A DNA stretch of 64,000 nucleotides from Geomonas azotofigens (GCF_018919395.1 NZ_JAHLME010000009.1:62001-126000), one strand, 5' to 3'. Counted from the first letter of the stretch, positions 40,416 to 50,053 are shown. The notes: generated by a model from the sequence alone, not told the origin. Translations and numbers: made by a program.

Positions 40416-42008
40416 TCATCCGGCGGCGTGGAACCTGTTCTCCCAGACCTTGTCGCCGGGGGTGACGCTCACCCCGTGGCTCGGGTTGGCGGCCAGGTGC
40501 CGCAGGATCATGAACACCGTCTCCACCTCTTCGGGACGCGCCAGGGTCATGGCCATGTCCTCGCAGGTGAAGTCGCGGTCGGGCTGATGCCGCAGCATCT
40601 CCAGGATTTCCCCCTGGAGTTTGAGCACGGTTCCGGCGGCCTTCTTGCCCGCCTCGACCCCGGGCTGGTGGTACGCGTTCACGTTGATGAGCGAGGCGTA
40701 CAGCCCGACCGCCCGCTCGTAGAGGGCGATCAGGGCGCCGATGCTGGCGGGCGAGATTTCGCGGATGGTGATAGTAACCGATTCCCGTTCCTTTTCATAG
40801 AGGGCGGACCTGGTCCCCTGGAAAAAGCCGGACAGGTAGTCTCCGGAGGTCGCTCCCGGCTCGACCAGCAGGGATGCCCCCTCCCGGTCCTTGAGTACTT
40901 CGATGAAGGTGACGAAGAAGTTGGCAACCCCTTCGCGCAGCTGTTGCACGTAGGCGTGCTGATCGGTAGACCCCTTGTTGCCGAAGACGGTGATCCCCTG
41001 CAGGACCTTCTTGCCGTTGCGGTCCAGTTCCTTGCCCAGCGACTCCATGATGAGCTGCTGCAGGTAGCGGGAAAACAGCAACAGCCGGTCCTTGTAGGGG
41101 AGGAGCACCATGTCGCGCTCCCCCTTGCCGCCGGTGGCGTGAAACCAGGAGAGGGCGAGCAGGGCGGCGGGGTTTTCCCTGGTGCTCCGGCTGCGGGTGG
41201 CCTGGTCGCAGATCCTCGCGCCGGCCAGGAGCCGGTCGATGTCGATCCCCTGCAGCGCGGCGGGGAGAAGGCCCACGGCGGAGGTGACCGAGGTGCGGCC
41301 GCCGACCCAATCCCACATGGGAAGTGTCCCCAGCCATCCTTCCTGCGAGGCGGTCCGGTCAAGTTCGCTGTCGCTGCCGGTCACGGCGACCGCGTGGGCG
41401 GCGAAGTGGAGCCCCGCGTTCTCGAAGGCCTGGCGTGCCTCGAGCATGCCGTTGCGCGTTTCCTTGGTGCCGCCGCTTTTCGAGATCACCACGGTCAGCG
41501 TCCGCTTGAGGCCGGCGCCGATCTCGCACAGCACCTTGTCCATCCCGTCGGGGTCGGTGTTGTCGAAGAAGAAGACCTTCATCCGGTCCTGCGCCCCCCC
41601 CAGGCTGTCGGCCACGAACTGGGGACCAAGGGCGGAGCCGCCGATGCCGACGATGAGCAGGTTCTCGAAGCGGTGCCCGTCGGGAGCCGCGATGTTCCCC
41701 TGGTGCACGGACAACGCGAAGGCCTTCACCGAGGCGAGCGTCGCCTTGATCTCTTCGGTCAGTTCCGCTGTTGGCGCGAGCTCCGGTGCCCTGAGCCAGT
41801 AGTGCCCGACCATGCGCTCCTCGTCGGGGTTCGCTGTCGCTCCCGCCTCCAGTTCGGCCATTTCCTCGAACGCCTTCTGCAGACGCGGTTCCATCTCGTC
41901 GAAGTAGGAGTCGGGAAAGTTCATGCGGCTGGTGTCGACGCTCATATCCAGTTCGGCGTGGTGGTAGAGCCGGTTTTTGTAGCGCTCCCAAAGCTGCAGC
42001 TTTTGCAT
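40416..42008 (-). CDS. pgi: Glucose-6-phosphate isomerase
   Basis: A 530-residue PGI. It interconverts glucose-6-phosphate and fructose-6-phosphate, feeding glycolysis, glycogen and the sugar-nucleotide pathways in the window. [30 protein letters not shown] and the later [11 protein letters not shown] and [13 protein letters not shown] segments fit the SIS-domain family. Start ATG 42008 has GGAGG 5 bases upstream on its strand; the frame extends 22 codons further but without support. The active-site order is complete. Confidence 0.95.
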   Translation of the reverse strand: MQKLQLWERYKNRLYHHAELDMSVDTSRMNFPDSYFDEMEPRLQKAFEEMAELEAGATANPDEERMVGHYWLRAPELAPTAELTEEIKATLASVKAFALSVHQGNIAAPDGHRFENLLIVGIGGSALGPQFVADSLGGAQDRMKVFFFDNTDPDGMDKVLCEIGAGLKRTLTVVISKSGGTKETRNGMLEARQAFENAGLHFAAHAVAVTGSDSELDRTASQEGWLGTLPMWDWVGGRTSVTSAVGLLPAALQGIDIDRLLAGARICDQATRSRSTRENPAALLALSWFHATGGKGERDMVLLPYKDRLLLFSRYLQQLIMESLGKELDRNGKKVLQGITVFGNKGSTDQHAYVQQLREGVANFFVTFIEVLKDREGASLLVEPGATSGDYLSGFFQGTRSALYEKERESVTITIREISPASIGALIALYERAVGLYASLINVNAYHQPGVEAGKKAAGTVLKLQGEILEMLRHQPDRDFTCEDMAMTLARPEEVETVFMILRHLAANPSHGVSVTPGDKVWENRFHAAG

Positions 42009-42405
42009 GGTGCCTCCTGCGTTGATTAGGGCGTTGCCCGCTTCATTCTCATGTGCGTCGGGGCATGATACCATGGATTAGATTTTATTCAAGTATGAGG
42101 CGGTGGTGGGATCGCCTTTCGCGCGCTGTGCCGTGGGTGCCGCGAAGGGGACGAGGGGGCTCCCGCTAGGCGCGGATTGCACAGCCGGACGCTCACTGTG
42201 CAACTTGTGAACATGAGTGCGGGGCGTGAAGTGGACGCAGTCGCGACGCTCTCGCGGTAAAAACCACGTTGAAACAGGCGGTTGCCATGGAACGCCGTAG
42301 ATCGCAGGAGTTGGTACGGCAGTTGAATCGGATAAGGTAGCCATCGAAAAAGAACAGGGAGCGCGAAGCCGGCTCCGGTTCGGTACCGCAACTGGGAGGT
42401 GGGGC
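42009..42405. other. 397-base gap between pgi and the Fis-type gene
   Basis: This gap divides two divergent genes. It must contain the pgi promoter (right-to-left) and that of the next gene. I see no clear promoter pair, no RNA gene and no repeat of the families above. A 17-codon frame at 42289 has no useful ribosome site. Confidence 0.5.
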
Positions 42406-42876
42406 ATGGTGAGCAATCATAGAGGGGCCTGTACGGCGGGAGACGGGTTCGGCGCGATGGAGGTGGTGCTGGTCAAGCGGCAACAGCCTCCTGATGCGGA
42501 ACGCATCGCCGTGGTGTTGACCGTGGCCTACGATCCGGATGTCTGGCGGTTGTTGAACGAGGATATGGACAAGATCGCATCCAACTTGATGAGGGTGAGA
42601 AAGATGAACAGTGACCGCAAGATCCACGTCGACGAAAGCGCGCAGCTCTTCCAGAGAAGCCTGGAACCTTTTTTCACCCTGATCTCCGCGACCTCCAAGG
42701 AGCACGTCATGGACAAGCTCTCGGTATCGCTCAGAAAGGCGCTGCTGCTCATGGCCATGGAGCGCTACGACTGCAACCGCGAGAAGATGTGCCGTGCCCT
42801 GGGGCTTACCAAGGCGAAGCTTGAAAAGGAACTGAGGCTCTGCGGCCTGGTCAACCGCGAGCAACAGGCGGCGTGA
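42406..42876 (+). CDS. Small protein with C-terminal Fis-type HTH
   Basis: A 156-residue protein not matched to a named family. The last ~45 residues (about 105-150), with RKALLLMAMERYDCNREKMCRALGLTKAKLEKELRLCGL, look like the Fis/NtrC-type DNA-binding helix-turn-helix. The N-terminal part has no receiver or AAA+ domain. ATG 42406 follows GGGAGGTGGGGC, a strong ribosome site. It may be a stand-alone regulator or a truncated relative of a sigma-54 activator. Neighbours do not reveal a target. Confidence 0.6.
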   Translation: MVSNHRGACTAGDGFGAMEVVLVKRQQPPDAERIAVVLTVAYDPDVWRLLNEDMDKIASNLMRVRKMNSDRKIHVDESAQLFQRSLEPFFTLISATSKEHVMDKLSVSLRKALLLMAMERYDCNREKMCRALGLTKAKLEKELRLCGLVNREQQAA

Positions 42877-42979
42877 CGCCGAAGGGCGGGGCTTTGCAGC
42901 CCCGCCCGCTCCTCATCCTGCACCGCCCCGCGCGGCTCCCGTCCTCCCCTTCCCACCCCGCTTCCCGAGACGAAATGCC

Positions 42980-43008
42980 TTGAATAATGAATACGGATTT
43001 GCTAGAGT
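42980..43008 (+). promoter_or_regulatory. Putative promoter of the prenyl synthase gene
   Basis: TTGAAT (42980-42985) and TAGAGT (43003-43008) are separated by 17 bases in an A+T-rich patch about 125 bases before the start codon. Confidence 0.4.
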
Positions 43009-43131
43009 GCTCCGTCGTTTCCCATTAAAATTCCAGCACCGGCTGGTGCGAAAAAACGGCGCGATTTCGTGCCGTTAATACTTTTAAATGTAAGACTGCC
43101 CTAGCGCGAGTCGCAGAACCGAGGCCTTGAT

Positions 43132-44100
43132 ATGGATGCAGCGCTTGCCCTGATCGGGGAAGATCTGAAAAACGTGGAACTGCAGTTCAAGAAGGATCTG
43201 CAGTCTGATGTCCCGCTGATTCGCAAGGTGGGCGAGTACGTGCTCTCGAGCGGTGGCAAGAGGATCCGCCCGGCCCTGGTGCTGCTGGCGGCCAGGCTGT
43301 GCGGTTACGAGGGTAGCCGCAGCGTACCGCTGGCCAGCGTGGTGGAGTTCATCCATACCGCGACCCTGCTCCATGACGACGTCGTCGACAACGCCAACCT
43401 GCGCCGCGGCCTCGCCTCCGCCAACACCCTCTGGGGCAACGAGGCCTCCGTCCTCGTGGGCGACTTCCTCTTTTCCAAATCCTTCTCGCTCATGGTCGCC
43501 GACGGTGACCTCGGCATCCTCAAGGTTCTCGCCGACGCCACCACCATGATCGCCGAAGGGGAGGTGCTGCAACTCGTCTGCACCAGCGACCTGGAGATCA
43601 CGGTGGAGCGCTACATCGAGGTGGTGCGTAGCAAGACCGCCATCCTGCTGTCGGCGGCCTGCGAGGTGGGCGCCATCCTGGGCGGCGCGCAGCCGGAGTT
43701 GAGGCAGGCGGTCGCGGACTACGGCATGGATCTCGGCATCGCTTTCCAGCTCATGGATGATACCCTGGACTACACCGCCAGCGAGGAGCAGTTCGGCAAG
43801 AGCATCGGCCACGACCTGGAGGAGGGAAAGATCACGTTGCCGCTGATCCATACCCTGAAAAAGTGCAGCGACGAGGAGCGCGACTTCATCGCCTCGGTCG
43901 TCGAGAAGGACCTCCTGTCGGACGAGGACTTCGGCCAGGTGCTGGCACTGGTGCAACGCTACGGCGGCATCGAGCACACGGTCGCCTCCGCCGGCGAGCA
44001 CGTCGCCCTCTGCAAGAAGCACCTGGAGAAATTCCCCCCCTCCGCCGCCCGTGACGCCCTCGCGGAACTCGCCGACTACGTGGTGACCAGGTCGAAGTAG
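43132..44100 (+). CDS. Polyprenyl diphosphate synthase
   Basis: A 322-residue all-helical trans-prenyltransferase that extends farnesyl diphosphate with isopentenyl units. FIHTATLLHDDVVDNANLRRG contains the first Asp-rich motif (D82-D-V-V-D86) and QLMDDTLDYTASEEQFGKSIGHDLEEGKIT the second. The small residues before the first motif suggest a long product, probably the octaprenyl-type chain of the quinone (IspB-like). It appears to be transcribed alone; a strong hairpin follows. Confidence 0.92.
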   Translation: MDAALALIGEDLKNVELQFKKDLQSDVPLIRKVGEYVLSSGGKRIRPALVLLAARLCGYEGSRSVPLASVVEFIHTATLLHDDVVDNANLRRGLASANTLWGNEASVLVGDFLFSKSFSLMVADGDLGILKVLADATTMIAEGEVLQLVCTSDLEITVERYIEVVRSKTAILLSAACEVGAILGGAQPELRQAVADYGMDLGIAFQLMDDTLDYTASEEQFGKSIGHDLEEGKITLPLIHTLKKCSDEERDFIASVVEKDLLSDEDFGQVLALVQRYGGIEHTVASAGEHVALCKKHLEKFPPSAARDALAELADYVVTRSK

Positions 44101-44174
44101 CGGTCCCGCCATTTAACGGTTTTGACGTCAAAATTTCGGAAAAGGACAGGCTTCCGTCGTTTTCTCCGTTCCTT

Positions 44175-44207
44175 AATGAGCGCCGGTTATTCGGCGCTCA
44201 TTTGTTT
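44175..44207 (+). terminator. Hairpin terminator after the prenyl synthase gene
   Basis: A perfect 11-bp stem, AATGAGCGCCG / CGGCGCTCATT, with a 6-base loop, is followed by TGTTTT. It is 75 bases after the stop codon. Confidence 0.7.
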
Positions 44208-44335
44208 TCCTCAAGGGGAATTGCGGCTTTCCGCCGTTCACGGTTCCACCGATCTCGGTTCCCCCTTCCTTGGTGTAGTTCTTGCTATTTCATCCACGTC
44301 TTCATATTCAGTGTTATGGGATTCCGGGGGGAGAT

Positions 44336-44596
44336 GTGGACGAAGAGATGCTGTTGCACTCGTCTGAATTGGAAGTGAACGGGGAGGTGTTTAGCATTAA
44401 CATCTTCTGCAGCGCCGCCGGGCGCTTCTTCGCCAAGACCTGTCTGGGCGAGGACGACTTCATCATCACCGACGGCCCCTCGCTGCCGGAGACGCTGAAG
44501 CGGCACGAAGACCTGCTTCCTCTGGCCGTCGGCACCCGCGAACTGACCCAAAGTTACTTCGGCGGGCCTCGCAGGTCGCGGGGGCGTCGCCCCTAG
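44336..44596 (+). CDS. Small hypothetical protein
   Basis: An 86-residue frame starting at GTG 44336 (ribosome-like GGGGGAG just upstream) or ATG 44348. It reads ELEVNGEVFSINIFCSAAGRFFAKTCLGEDDFIITDGPSLPETLKRHEDLLPLAV..., a plausible small alpha/beta protein, and ends in an Arg-rich tail. I do not recognise it. It stands alone between the terminator hairpin and the sigma-54 regulator gene. Confidence 0.5.
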   Translation: MDEEMLLHSSELEVNGEVFSINIFCSAAGRFFAKTCLGEDDFIITDGPSLPETLKRHEDLLPLAVGTRELTQSYFGGPRRSRGRRP

Positions 44597-44942
44597 CGCC
44601 CGCGCCCGTCGCGTCACTTCCCTCCCCGCGCCCACGGCGTCGGGGCGACCCGTGGCACCGCTCGTTTCCAGCGGCGCCAGCCGTCCCCCTTTTCCCTCGC
44701 TTTCCCCGTCCGCCATTTTCACTCCCCTTCAAGGCCCCCTTTCTCTCATGTGAGCAGCACCCGCGTATCTTTCCTGGACGTCCCCCGCGTTTCGCGCCGT
44801 TGCTTGCTTCGCTGTGCCCGCCGACGGCGAGACCGGTGACGGGACATTAGGCTCATTATAAAAAGGGTTGCCCTTGCTGGGCAAATCGGTTAAAAATTGA
44901 GCTGTCTCCTTTACGACCCCTTTCGTCCTCATCCGGGAAACC
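44597..44942. other. 346-base gap before the sigma-54 regulator
   Basis: A G+C-rich gap with no repeat of the families noted and no convincing ORF. An A+T-richer stretch near 44855-44900 may hold the promoter for the downstream operon, but no clear -35/-10 or -24/-12 pair was found. Confidence 0.4.
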
Positions 44943-46304
44943 ATGCCCCCAAAGATACTGATCATAGACGACGACAGCTCGCTTAGGCGCGTGCTCGAGT
45001 ACAACCTGCAGCAGGAAGGGTACGACGTCTACACGGCCGCCGACGGTACCGCGGGGTTGCAGCTTTTCGAGGAGAAGTCCCCCCAGCTCGTGATCACCGA
45101 CTTGAAGATGCCGGGGATCACCGGGTTCGAGGTGCTCTCCACGGTCAAGGAGCGCGCCCCCTCCACCGTGGTCATCGTGCTGACCGCCTTCGGCGCCATC
45201 GACACCGCCGTCGAGGCGATGAAGCTGGGCGCCTTCCACTACCTCACCAAGCCTTTCAACCGCGAGGAGCTGAAGCTGACCGTGCTGAAGGGGCTCCAGT
45301 TGCAGGGGCTCTCCGAGGAGAACCGCCTGCTCAAGGAGGAGCTTTCCGGCCGCTCCGAGTTCAAGAGCATCGTGGGGACCTCCCGCGCCATGGAGGGGGT
45401 TTTCTCCGTGGTGCGCAAGGTGGCCGACACCGAGGCCACCGTGCTGATCACCGGCGAGTCGGGGACCGGCAAGGAGCTGGTCGCCCGCGCCATCCACTCC
45501 GGGAGCTCGCGCCGCGGCGCCCCCTTCGTCGCGGTCAACTGCGCCGCCATCCCCAAGGACCTCCTGGAGAGCGAGCTCTTCGGCCACGTCAAGGGGGCCT
45601 TCACCGGCGCCATCCGCGACAAGGAGGGGAAGTTCCAGCTGGCCGACGGCGGCACCATCTTTCTCGACGAAGTGGGGGACCTTCCCATCGAGCTGCAGCC
45701 GAAGCTTTTGCGGGTCTTGCAGGAACGGGTCGTCGAACCGGTCGGGGGAACCTCGCTGCAGAAGATCGACCTCAGGGTGGTGGCGGCCACCAACGCCGAC
45801 CTCGAGCGCTGGATCGCCGAGGGAAAGTTCCGCGAGGACCTCTACTACCGGCTTTCGGTGATCCCGATCCAGCTCCCGCCGCTTAGGGAACGGGTGGAGG
45901 ACGTGCCGCTTTTGATCCGCTACTTCTGCGGCAAGTTCCGCGCCGAAGGGGTGAGTTTCACCAAGGAGGCGCTGCAACGGCTCAAGGAGTACGCCTGGCC
46001 GGGCAACGTGCGGGAGCTGGAGAACACCGTCGAGCGCCTGCTCATCATGCGCGAGGGTGACCAGATCGGGGTGGACGAGCTCCCCGCCAAGATATCGGCC
46101 GCCGCCCCCGCTCCCGAGGGAGGGGTGCTCCGGCTGCCGGCGGGGGGGTACTCGCTGGAGCAGCTCGAGATGGAGGTGGTCCTGGAGGCGCTCAACCGCT
46201 GCGACTGGAACCAGACCGCCGCGGCGCGCTTCCTGCGCATCCCGCGCCACACGTTGATTTACCGGATGGAAAAATACAACATCACGCAACCGGGGAGGAA
46301 ATGA
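44943..46304 (+). CDS. NtrC-type sigma-54-dependent response regulator
   Basis: A 453-residue regulator. The receiver domain has D9-D10 and phospho-acceptor D53. The AAA+ domain has Walker A GESGTGKE (about 164-171), the sigma-54 contact loop GAFTGA (about 219), and GGTIFLDEVGDLP as Walker B. The C-terminal Fis-type HTH reads NQTAAARFLRIPRHTLIYRM. The partner kinase is not adjacent. Its stop overlaps the start of the tlpA-like gene, so it is cotranscribed with the thiol-redox genes. Confidence 0.93.
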   Translation: MPPKILIIDDDSSLRRVLEYNLQQEGYDVYTAADGTAGLQLFEEKSPQLVITDLKMPGITGFEVLSTVKERAPSTVVIVLTAFGAIDTAVEAMKLGAFHYLTKPFNREELKLTVLKGLQLQGLSEENRLLKEELSGRSEFKSIVGTSRAMEGVFSVVRKVADTEATVLITGESGTGKELVARAIHSGSSRRGAPFVAVNCAAIPKDLLESELFGHVKGAFTGAIRDKEGKFQLADGGTIFLDEVGDLPIELQPKLLRVLQERVVEPVGGTSLQKIDLRVVAATNADLERWIAEGKFREDLYYRLSVIPIQLPPLRERVEDVPLLIRYFCGKFRAEGVSFTKEALQRLKEYAWPGNVRELENTVERLLIMREGDQIGVDELPAKISAAAPAPEGGVLRLPAGGYSLEQLEMEVVLEALNRCDWNQTAAARFLRIPRHTLIYRMEKYNITQPGRK

Positions 46305-46825
46305 TGAAACGTTGGATCGCTGCCTTGCTGCTGATAGCGGCGCTGGCCCTGGCCGCGGCTGGGTGCGCAAAGAAAGAGGCGGACGTGCCGGCCCTGGAGG
46401 GAAACCCGGCCCCGGATTTCACGCTCAAGGACCTCTCCGGCAAGCCGGTGCAGCTTTCCTCACTGAAGGGGAAGCTGGTGCTGGTGAACTTCTGGGCCAC
46501 CTGGTGCCCTCCCTGCCGGGAGGAGATCCCGTCCATGGTCAAGCTGAACCAGGCCATGCAGGGGAAGAACTTCCAGATGCTCGCCATCTCCATCGACGAG
46601 GGGGGCAAGAACGCCGTGGAGGACTTCTTCAAGCGCGGCGGTGTCACGCTTCCCGCCCTGTTGGACTCCGACGGGCAGGTCGCCCGGCGCTACGGCACCA
46701 CCGGCGTCCCCGAGACCTTCGTGGTCGATCCCAAAGGGGTGATCAGGAAGAAGGTGGTCGGTGGACTGGACTGGAGCCACCCCGAGGTTATGCAGGCCTT
46801 GCGGCAACTGATGACCGACAAGTAA
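46301..46825 (+). CDS. TlpA/ResA-like thiol-disulfide lipoprotein
   Basis: A 174-residue thioredoxin-fold protein. A signal peptide (about 1-21) ends in the lipobox LAAAGC, with C22 as the lipid-bearing residue. The active site is W68-C69-P-P-C72, followed by a cis-proline region (TTGVPETFVVD). It probably reduces disulfides in the periplasm, for example for cytochrome c maturation, using electrons from CcdA downstream. The ATG at 46301 or 46304 follows GGGGAGG. Confidence 0.88.
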   Translation: MMKRWIAALLLIAALALAAAGCAKKEADVPALEGNPAPDFTLKDLSGKPVQLSSLKGKLVLVNFWATWCPPCREEIPSMVKLNQAMQGKNFQMLAISIDEGGKNAVEDFFKRGGVTLPALLDSDGQVARRYGTTGVPETFVVDPKGVIRKKVVGGLDWSHPEVMQALRQLMTDK

Positions 46826-46885
46826 TGCCGCACGCCAGCCCCTGATGGTCGCGGGGCGCAACCGCTAAACGCCAGGAGGAAAGGT

Positions 46886-47602
46886 ATGGAAACGAACAAC
46901 ATCAGCATGATCGGCGCTTTCGTGGCGGGGTTGCTGTCGTTTCTCTCCCCTTGCGTGCTGCCGCTCATCCCGTCCTACATCACCTACATCACGGGTCTTT
47001 CCTTCGCCGACCTGAACGCCGAGCACCCAAGCCACAAGGTGCGCCAGCAGACCATCATCCACTCCCTGCTCTTTATCGCGGGGTTCACCTGCGTCTTCGT
47101 GCTGCTGGGCGCGTCGGCCACCCTGGTCGGCGACTTCCTGCACGAGCACAAGACCGCCATCCGGCGCATCGGCGGGGCCCTGATCGTCGTCTTCGGCATC
47201 CACGTCTCGGGGCTCTTCGACATCACCATGCTTCTGGGCGAGAAGAAGCTGACCCTGCACAGAAAGCCTGCCGGCTACCTCGGCAGCATCGTGGTCGGCA
47301 TCGTCTTCGCCGCCGGCTGGACCCCCTGCATCGGACCGATCCTCGCCACCATCCTGGCCGTCGCCGCCACCGAAGGGCGCGGCGTCTGGCTGCTGCTCTC
47401 CTACTCGATGGGGCTCGCCATCCCGTTCTTCATCGCGGCGCTCGCGCTGCACCAGTTCCTGATCTTCTTCCGCCGCTTCAAGCGGCACATACGGCTCTTC
47501 GAGATCATCACCGGCGCGTTCATGGTCGTGGTGGGCATCCTGATCTTCACCAACTCGATGGTGCTGATCAGCAGGTACACCAGCTCCTGGTTCGGCGAGT
47601 GA
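46886..47602 (+). CDS. ccdA: Cytochrome c biogenesis protein CcdA
   Basis: A 238-residue membrane protein of the CcdA/DsbD family with six spans. SFLSPCVLPLIPSYITYITGL contains the first conserved Cys and GWTPCIGPILATILAV the second. They pass electrons from cytoplasmic thioredoxin to periplasmic thioredoxin-like proteins such as the TlpA-like lipoprotein just upstream. Start ATG 46886 follows AGGAGGAAAGG. The stop overlaps the next start. Confidence 0.94.
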   Translation: METNNISMIGAFVAGLLSFLSPCVLPLIPSYITYITGLSFADLNAEHPSHKVRQQTIIHSLLFIAGFTCVFVLLGASATLVGDFLHEHKTAIRRIGGALIVVFGIHVSGLFDITMLLGEKKLTLHRKPAGYLGSIVVGIVFAAGWTPCIGPILATILAVAATEGRGVWLLLSYSMGLAIPFFIAALALHQFLIFFRRFKRHIRLFEIITGAFMVVVGILIFTNSMVLISRYTSSWFGE

Positions 47603-48000
47603 CCGCGGCCGTCACCATACAGCTGTGCGTCTCGGACCTCGGCACGACCGAGGCCTTCTACGCCGGGATCCTGGGGCTGCCGCTGCAGCGCCCGATCACG
47701 GCGCTGGGAGCGCCGGAGCACCTGGTCTTGGAGGGGGACGAATTCCAGTTCATCTTCGTGGAGGATCAGGCGGTGGCGCAGCTGCACCCCATCCTGCAGG
47801 CGCGCCTGGAGGGGTTCCCGCGCGGGGTGGGGATGACGCTGCACCTGGTGGTGGAGGGGATCGAGGATATCTACCAGGAGCTCCTGGAGGAGGACCTCGA
47901 GATCCTCTATCCCCTGGAGCGCAAGCCGTACGGGACCTACGAATTGTGGTGCTTCGATCCCGACGGCTACCTGGTGGTACTGGAGGAACCGGTCGACTGA
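47599..48000 (+). CDS. VOC (glyoxalase/bleomycin-resistance) family protein
   Basis: A 133-residue vicinal-oxygen-chelate protein. IQLCVSDLGTTEAFYAGILGLPLQRP and TYELWCFDPDGYLVVLEEP are the two beta-alpha-beta-beta-beta ends. The last motif keeps the acidic residue expected to hold a metal, but the first His is not obvious, so catalysis is uncertain. Start GTG 47599 overlaps ccdA. Substrate unknown. Confidence 0.8.
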   Translation: MTAAVTIQLCVSDLGTTEAFYAGILGLPLQRPITALGAPEHLVLEGDEFQFIFVEDQAVAQLHPILQARLEGFPRGVGMTLHLVVEGIEDIYQELLEEDLEILYPLERKPYGTYELWCFDPDGYLVVLEEPVD

Positions 48001-48004
48001 CCGG

Positions 48005-48895
48005 TCAGGGGGCGTTGATGGTGAACAGGCCGCTCTCTTCGCCGTTCTGGTTCACCACCTGCAGGGTGATCTGCTTCGGGGTCGGGTCGTACGGGAACCT
48101 CTGGTAGGTCATCTGGTTGCACCCGCCGTACACGAGCTGCTCCCTCTCGCCCACCAGCTGTCTCCCGGTGGCGAGTCTCTTGCCGTCCACGACCAACACC
48201 GAGTTCTGGTGGAAATTCTTTCCGGTCACGACCAATTCATAGTAGTTCACGAAGTCCCTTCCCACCGAGACGTTGGCGATCTCCGGCTTGGCGTCGATGA
48301 AGAGCGCCAGTACGCTCGACGAGGCGTCGGTCGGGTTCTTCACCTGGACCTGGTGCACCCCCGCGGGGAGCGTCGGGGCGGTGAAGGCGAGCATGACCGG
48401 GGAGATGAAGCGGGTGGTGACCACGGCGCCGTCCAGGAGGACGCGGGTGCCGTTGCGGAAGTTGGCCCCGTTGACCAGAACCTCGCGCTCCCTGCCGGTG
48501 GCGCAGCTGGTGACCGTGTCCGGGATGAGGGAGGTGACCACCGGTTTCTGGGCCTGCAGCACGAAGTTGAAGGGGCGGGTGGTGGCACCGTCCTCGCGCT
48601 TCAGGAACAGGGCGTAGGCGCCCGGGGGGAGTTCGGGAAGCTCGAAGGTCATGATGCGTCCCCCGACCACCTGGGCCGGGAGCTCGCGGCTGCCGAGCAT
48701 GACGCTGGTGGCGGAGGTGAACCCGGTGCCGTTCAGGGTCACCGTGGTCCCCGGCTCGGCCTGGGCGGGGAGGATGCTGAGGACGCTCAAGGTCGCCAGC
48801 CGGCCCGCTTCAGCCGCCGGGGGTGTCTCCTGGGCCGGCGCCGTGGCGGCGCAAAACAGAAGAAGCAGCAGGATTATGGTGAAGTTGCGCATCAT
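48005..48895 (-). CDS. Secreted IPT/TIG-domain protein
   Basis: A 296-residue protein with a signal peptide (about 1-22, ending APAQ). It has three IPT/TIG-like Ig folds: about 37-108 (LPAQAEPGTTVTLNGTGF...), 118-200 and 205-294 (FVNYYELVVTGKNFHQNSVLVVDGK). The domains bind no obvious metal. It may be an adhesive or structural surface protein. It faces the VOC gene with a 4-base gap and lies upstream of lptG on the same strand, 75 bases away. Confidence 0.72.
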   Translation of the reverse strand: MMRNFTIILLLLLFCAATAPAQETPPAAEAGRLATLSVLSILPAQAEPGTTVTLNGTGFTSATSVMLGSRELPAQVVGGRIMTFELPELPPGAYALFLKREDGATTRPFNFVLQAQKPVVTSLIPDTVTSCATGREREVLVNGANFRNGTRVLLDGAVVTTRFISPVMLAFTAPTLPAGVHQVQVKNPTDASSSVLALFIDAKPEIANVSVGRDFVNYYELVVTGKNFHQNSVLVVDGKRLATGRQLVGEREQLVYGGCNQMTYQRFPYDPTPKQITLQVVNQNGEESGLFTINAP

Positions 48896-48970
48896 GAGTA
48901 TCCCCTCCCGTGAACGATCGGTTCGATAACGATAGCAGCGACGCCGGGGGCCATTTTCGGCCTTGGCCGG

Positions 48971-50053
48971 TCAGTTGTCAATGGTAAGAGCGAGCCATCC
49001 CCCGGCGGCCAGGAAGATGAGGTTGGTGGCCCAGGCGGCCACCATGGGGGGGAGCAGGCCGACCTGTCCCACCGAGATGATCACCGAGTTGATGATCACG
49101 TAGAGAAAGCCCACGGCGATGGAAAGTCCCACCCCGAACGCGATGCCGCTCGACCTCCCGCCGCGCAGGGCGAAGGGAATCCCGAGAAAGGCCATGACGG
49201 CGCAGCCGAAGGGGAGCGAGATCCTGCTGTGGAACTGGGTGATGTACCGGGTGGCGTCATACCCTCCCGCCTGGATCTTCTTGCAGTAGCGGCTGAGCTG
49301 CCTGAGGGTCATGCTGTCCGAATACTTGCCCAGCACCTTCAGGTCTGCCGGCTTGAGTTTCAGGGGGAGCGCCAGGAGCGGATACTTCTTGGTCCCCACC
49401 ACCTCGCCGTCCCGGAAATCCCGCACCGTCACATCCCTGAAAACCCATCCGCCGGTTCCCAACTCCCCGAGGACCGCGTCCGACCGCCTGAGCGGCAGGC
49501 CGGTCTTGGGCTGCATCTCCCACAGCGTCACCCCTTTGAGCTGGTTCTGACTCGGCTCGAACAGGCTCGCCCGCAGCACGGTCTCCCCCTCGCGGTACCA
49601 GATGTTGTGCTGCCGGAAGTACATGGACGGGCTCTTTTTCTGGATCAGCACCTCCTGGATGTAGAGGCGCTGGGCGTAGCTCTTCGGGATCACGAACTCT
49701 CCCAGCATCAGCACCACCACGCTCATCACCAGGGATATGGCCAGGATCGGGGCGCTGATGCGGACCAGGCTGACGCCGCAGCTGCGCATGGCGGTCAGCT
49801 CCGAGCTCAGCGAAAAGGCGCCCAGGGTGAGCAGGGTCGCCATGAGCACGGCCAGCGGCGCCGAATCGTTCACCATCTCCGGTATCTTGGTGATGAAGAA
49901 AAGGGCCAGGTGTTTCCATGAGGCGCCCGAGCGGGTGAAGCGGCCGATCTTCTCCATGAAGTCGACCACGAGGTAGATGGTGACGAAGGAGCCCAGGCAA
50001 AGGCCCAGCATCCTCAGGTACGCCTTGGCGACGTAGCGGGTCAGGATCCTCAT
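48971..50053 (-). CDS. lptG: LPS export permease LptG
   Basis: A 360-residue membrane protein, one of two permeases of the LptB2FGC machine that extracts LPS from the inner membrane. The N-terminal transmembrane pair, YVAKAYLRMLGLCLGSFVTIYLVVDFMEKI, a periplasmic beta-jellyroll in the centre (about 135-275) and three C-terminal spans are visible. ITQFHSRISLPFGCAVMAFLGIPFAL is a family motif. Its start overlaps the lptF stop by 4 bases. The pairing with lptF confirms the assignment. Confidence 0.93.
   Translation of the reverse strand: MRILTRYVAKAYLRMLGLCLGSFVTIYLVVDFMEKIGRFTRSGASWKHLALFFITKIPEMVNDSAPLAVLMATLLTLGAFSLSSELTAMRSCGVSLVRISAPILAISLVMSVVVLMLGEFVIPKSYAQRLYIQEVLIQKKSPSMYFRQHNIWYREGETVLRASLFEPSQNQLKGVTLWEMQPKTGLPLRRSDAVLGELGTGGWVFRDVTVRDFRDGEVVGTKKYPLLALPLKLKPADLKVLGKYSDSMTLRQLSRYCKKIQAGGYDATRYITQFHSRISLPFGCAVMAFLGIPFALRGGRSSGIAFGVGLSIAVGFLYVIINSVIISVGQVGLLPPMVAAWATNLIFLAAGGWLALTIDN

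Noticed and set aside
40410-42029. 539-codon + strand frame opposite pgi
   Set aside because: It is the antisense of a clear glucose-6-phosphate isomerase and has no family motif; long open frames are expected on the complement of G+C-rich genes.
42200-42405. Possible cyclic-di-GMP (GEMM) riboswitch
   Set aside because: Some fragments (GCGCGAAGCC) look suggestive, but the conserved A-rich and G-rich motifs and the two paired helices could not be built.
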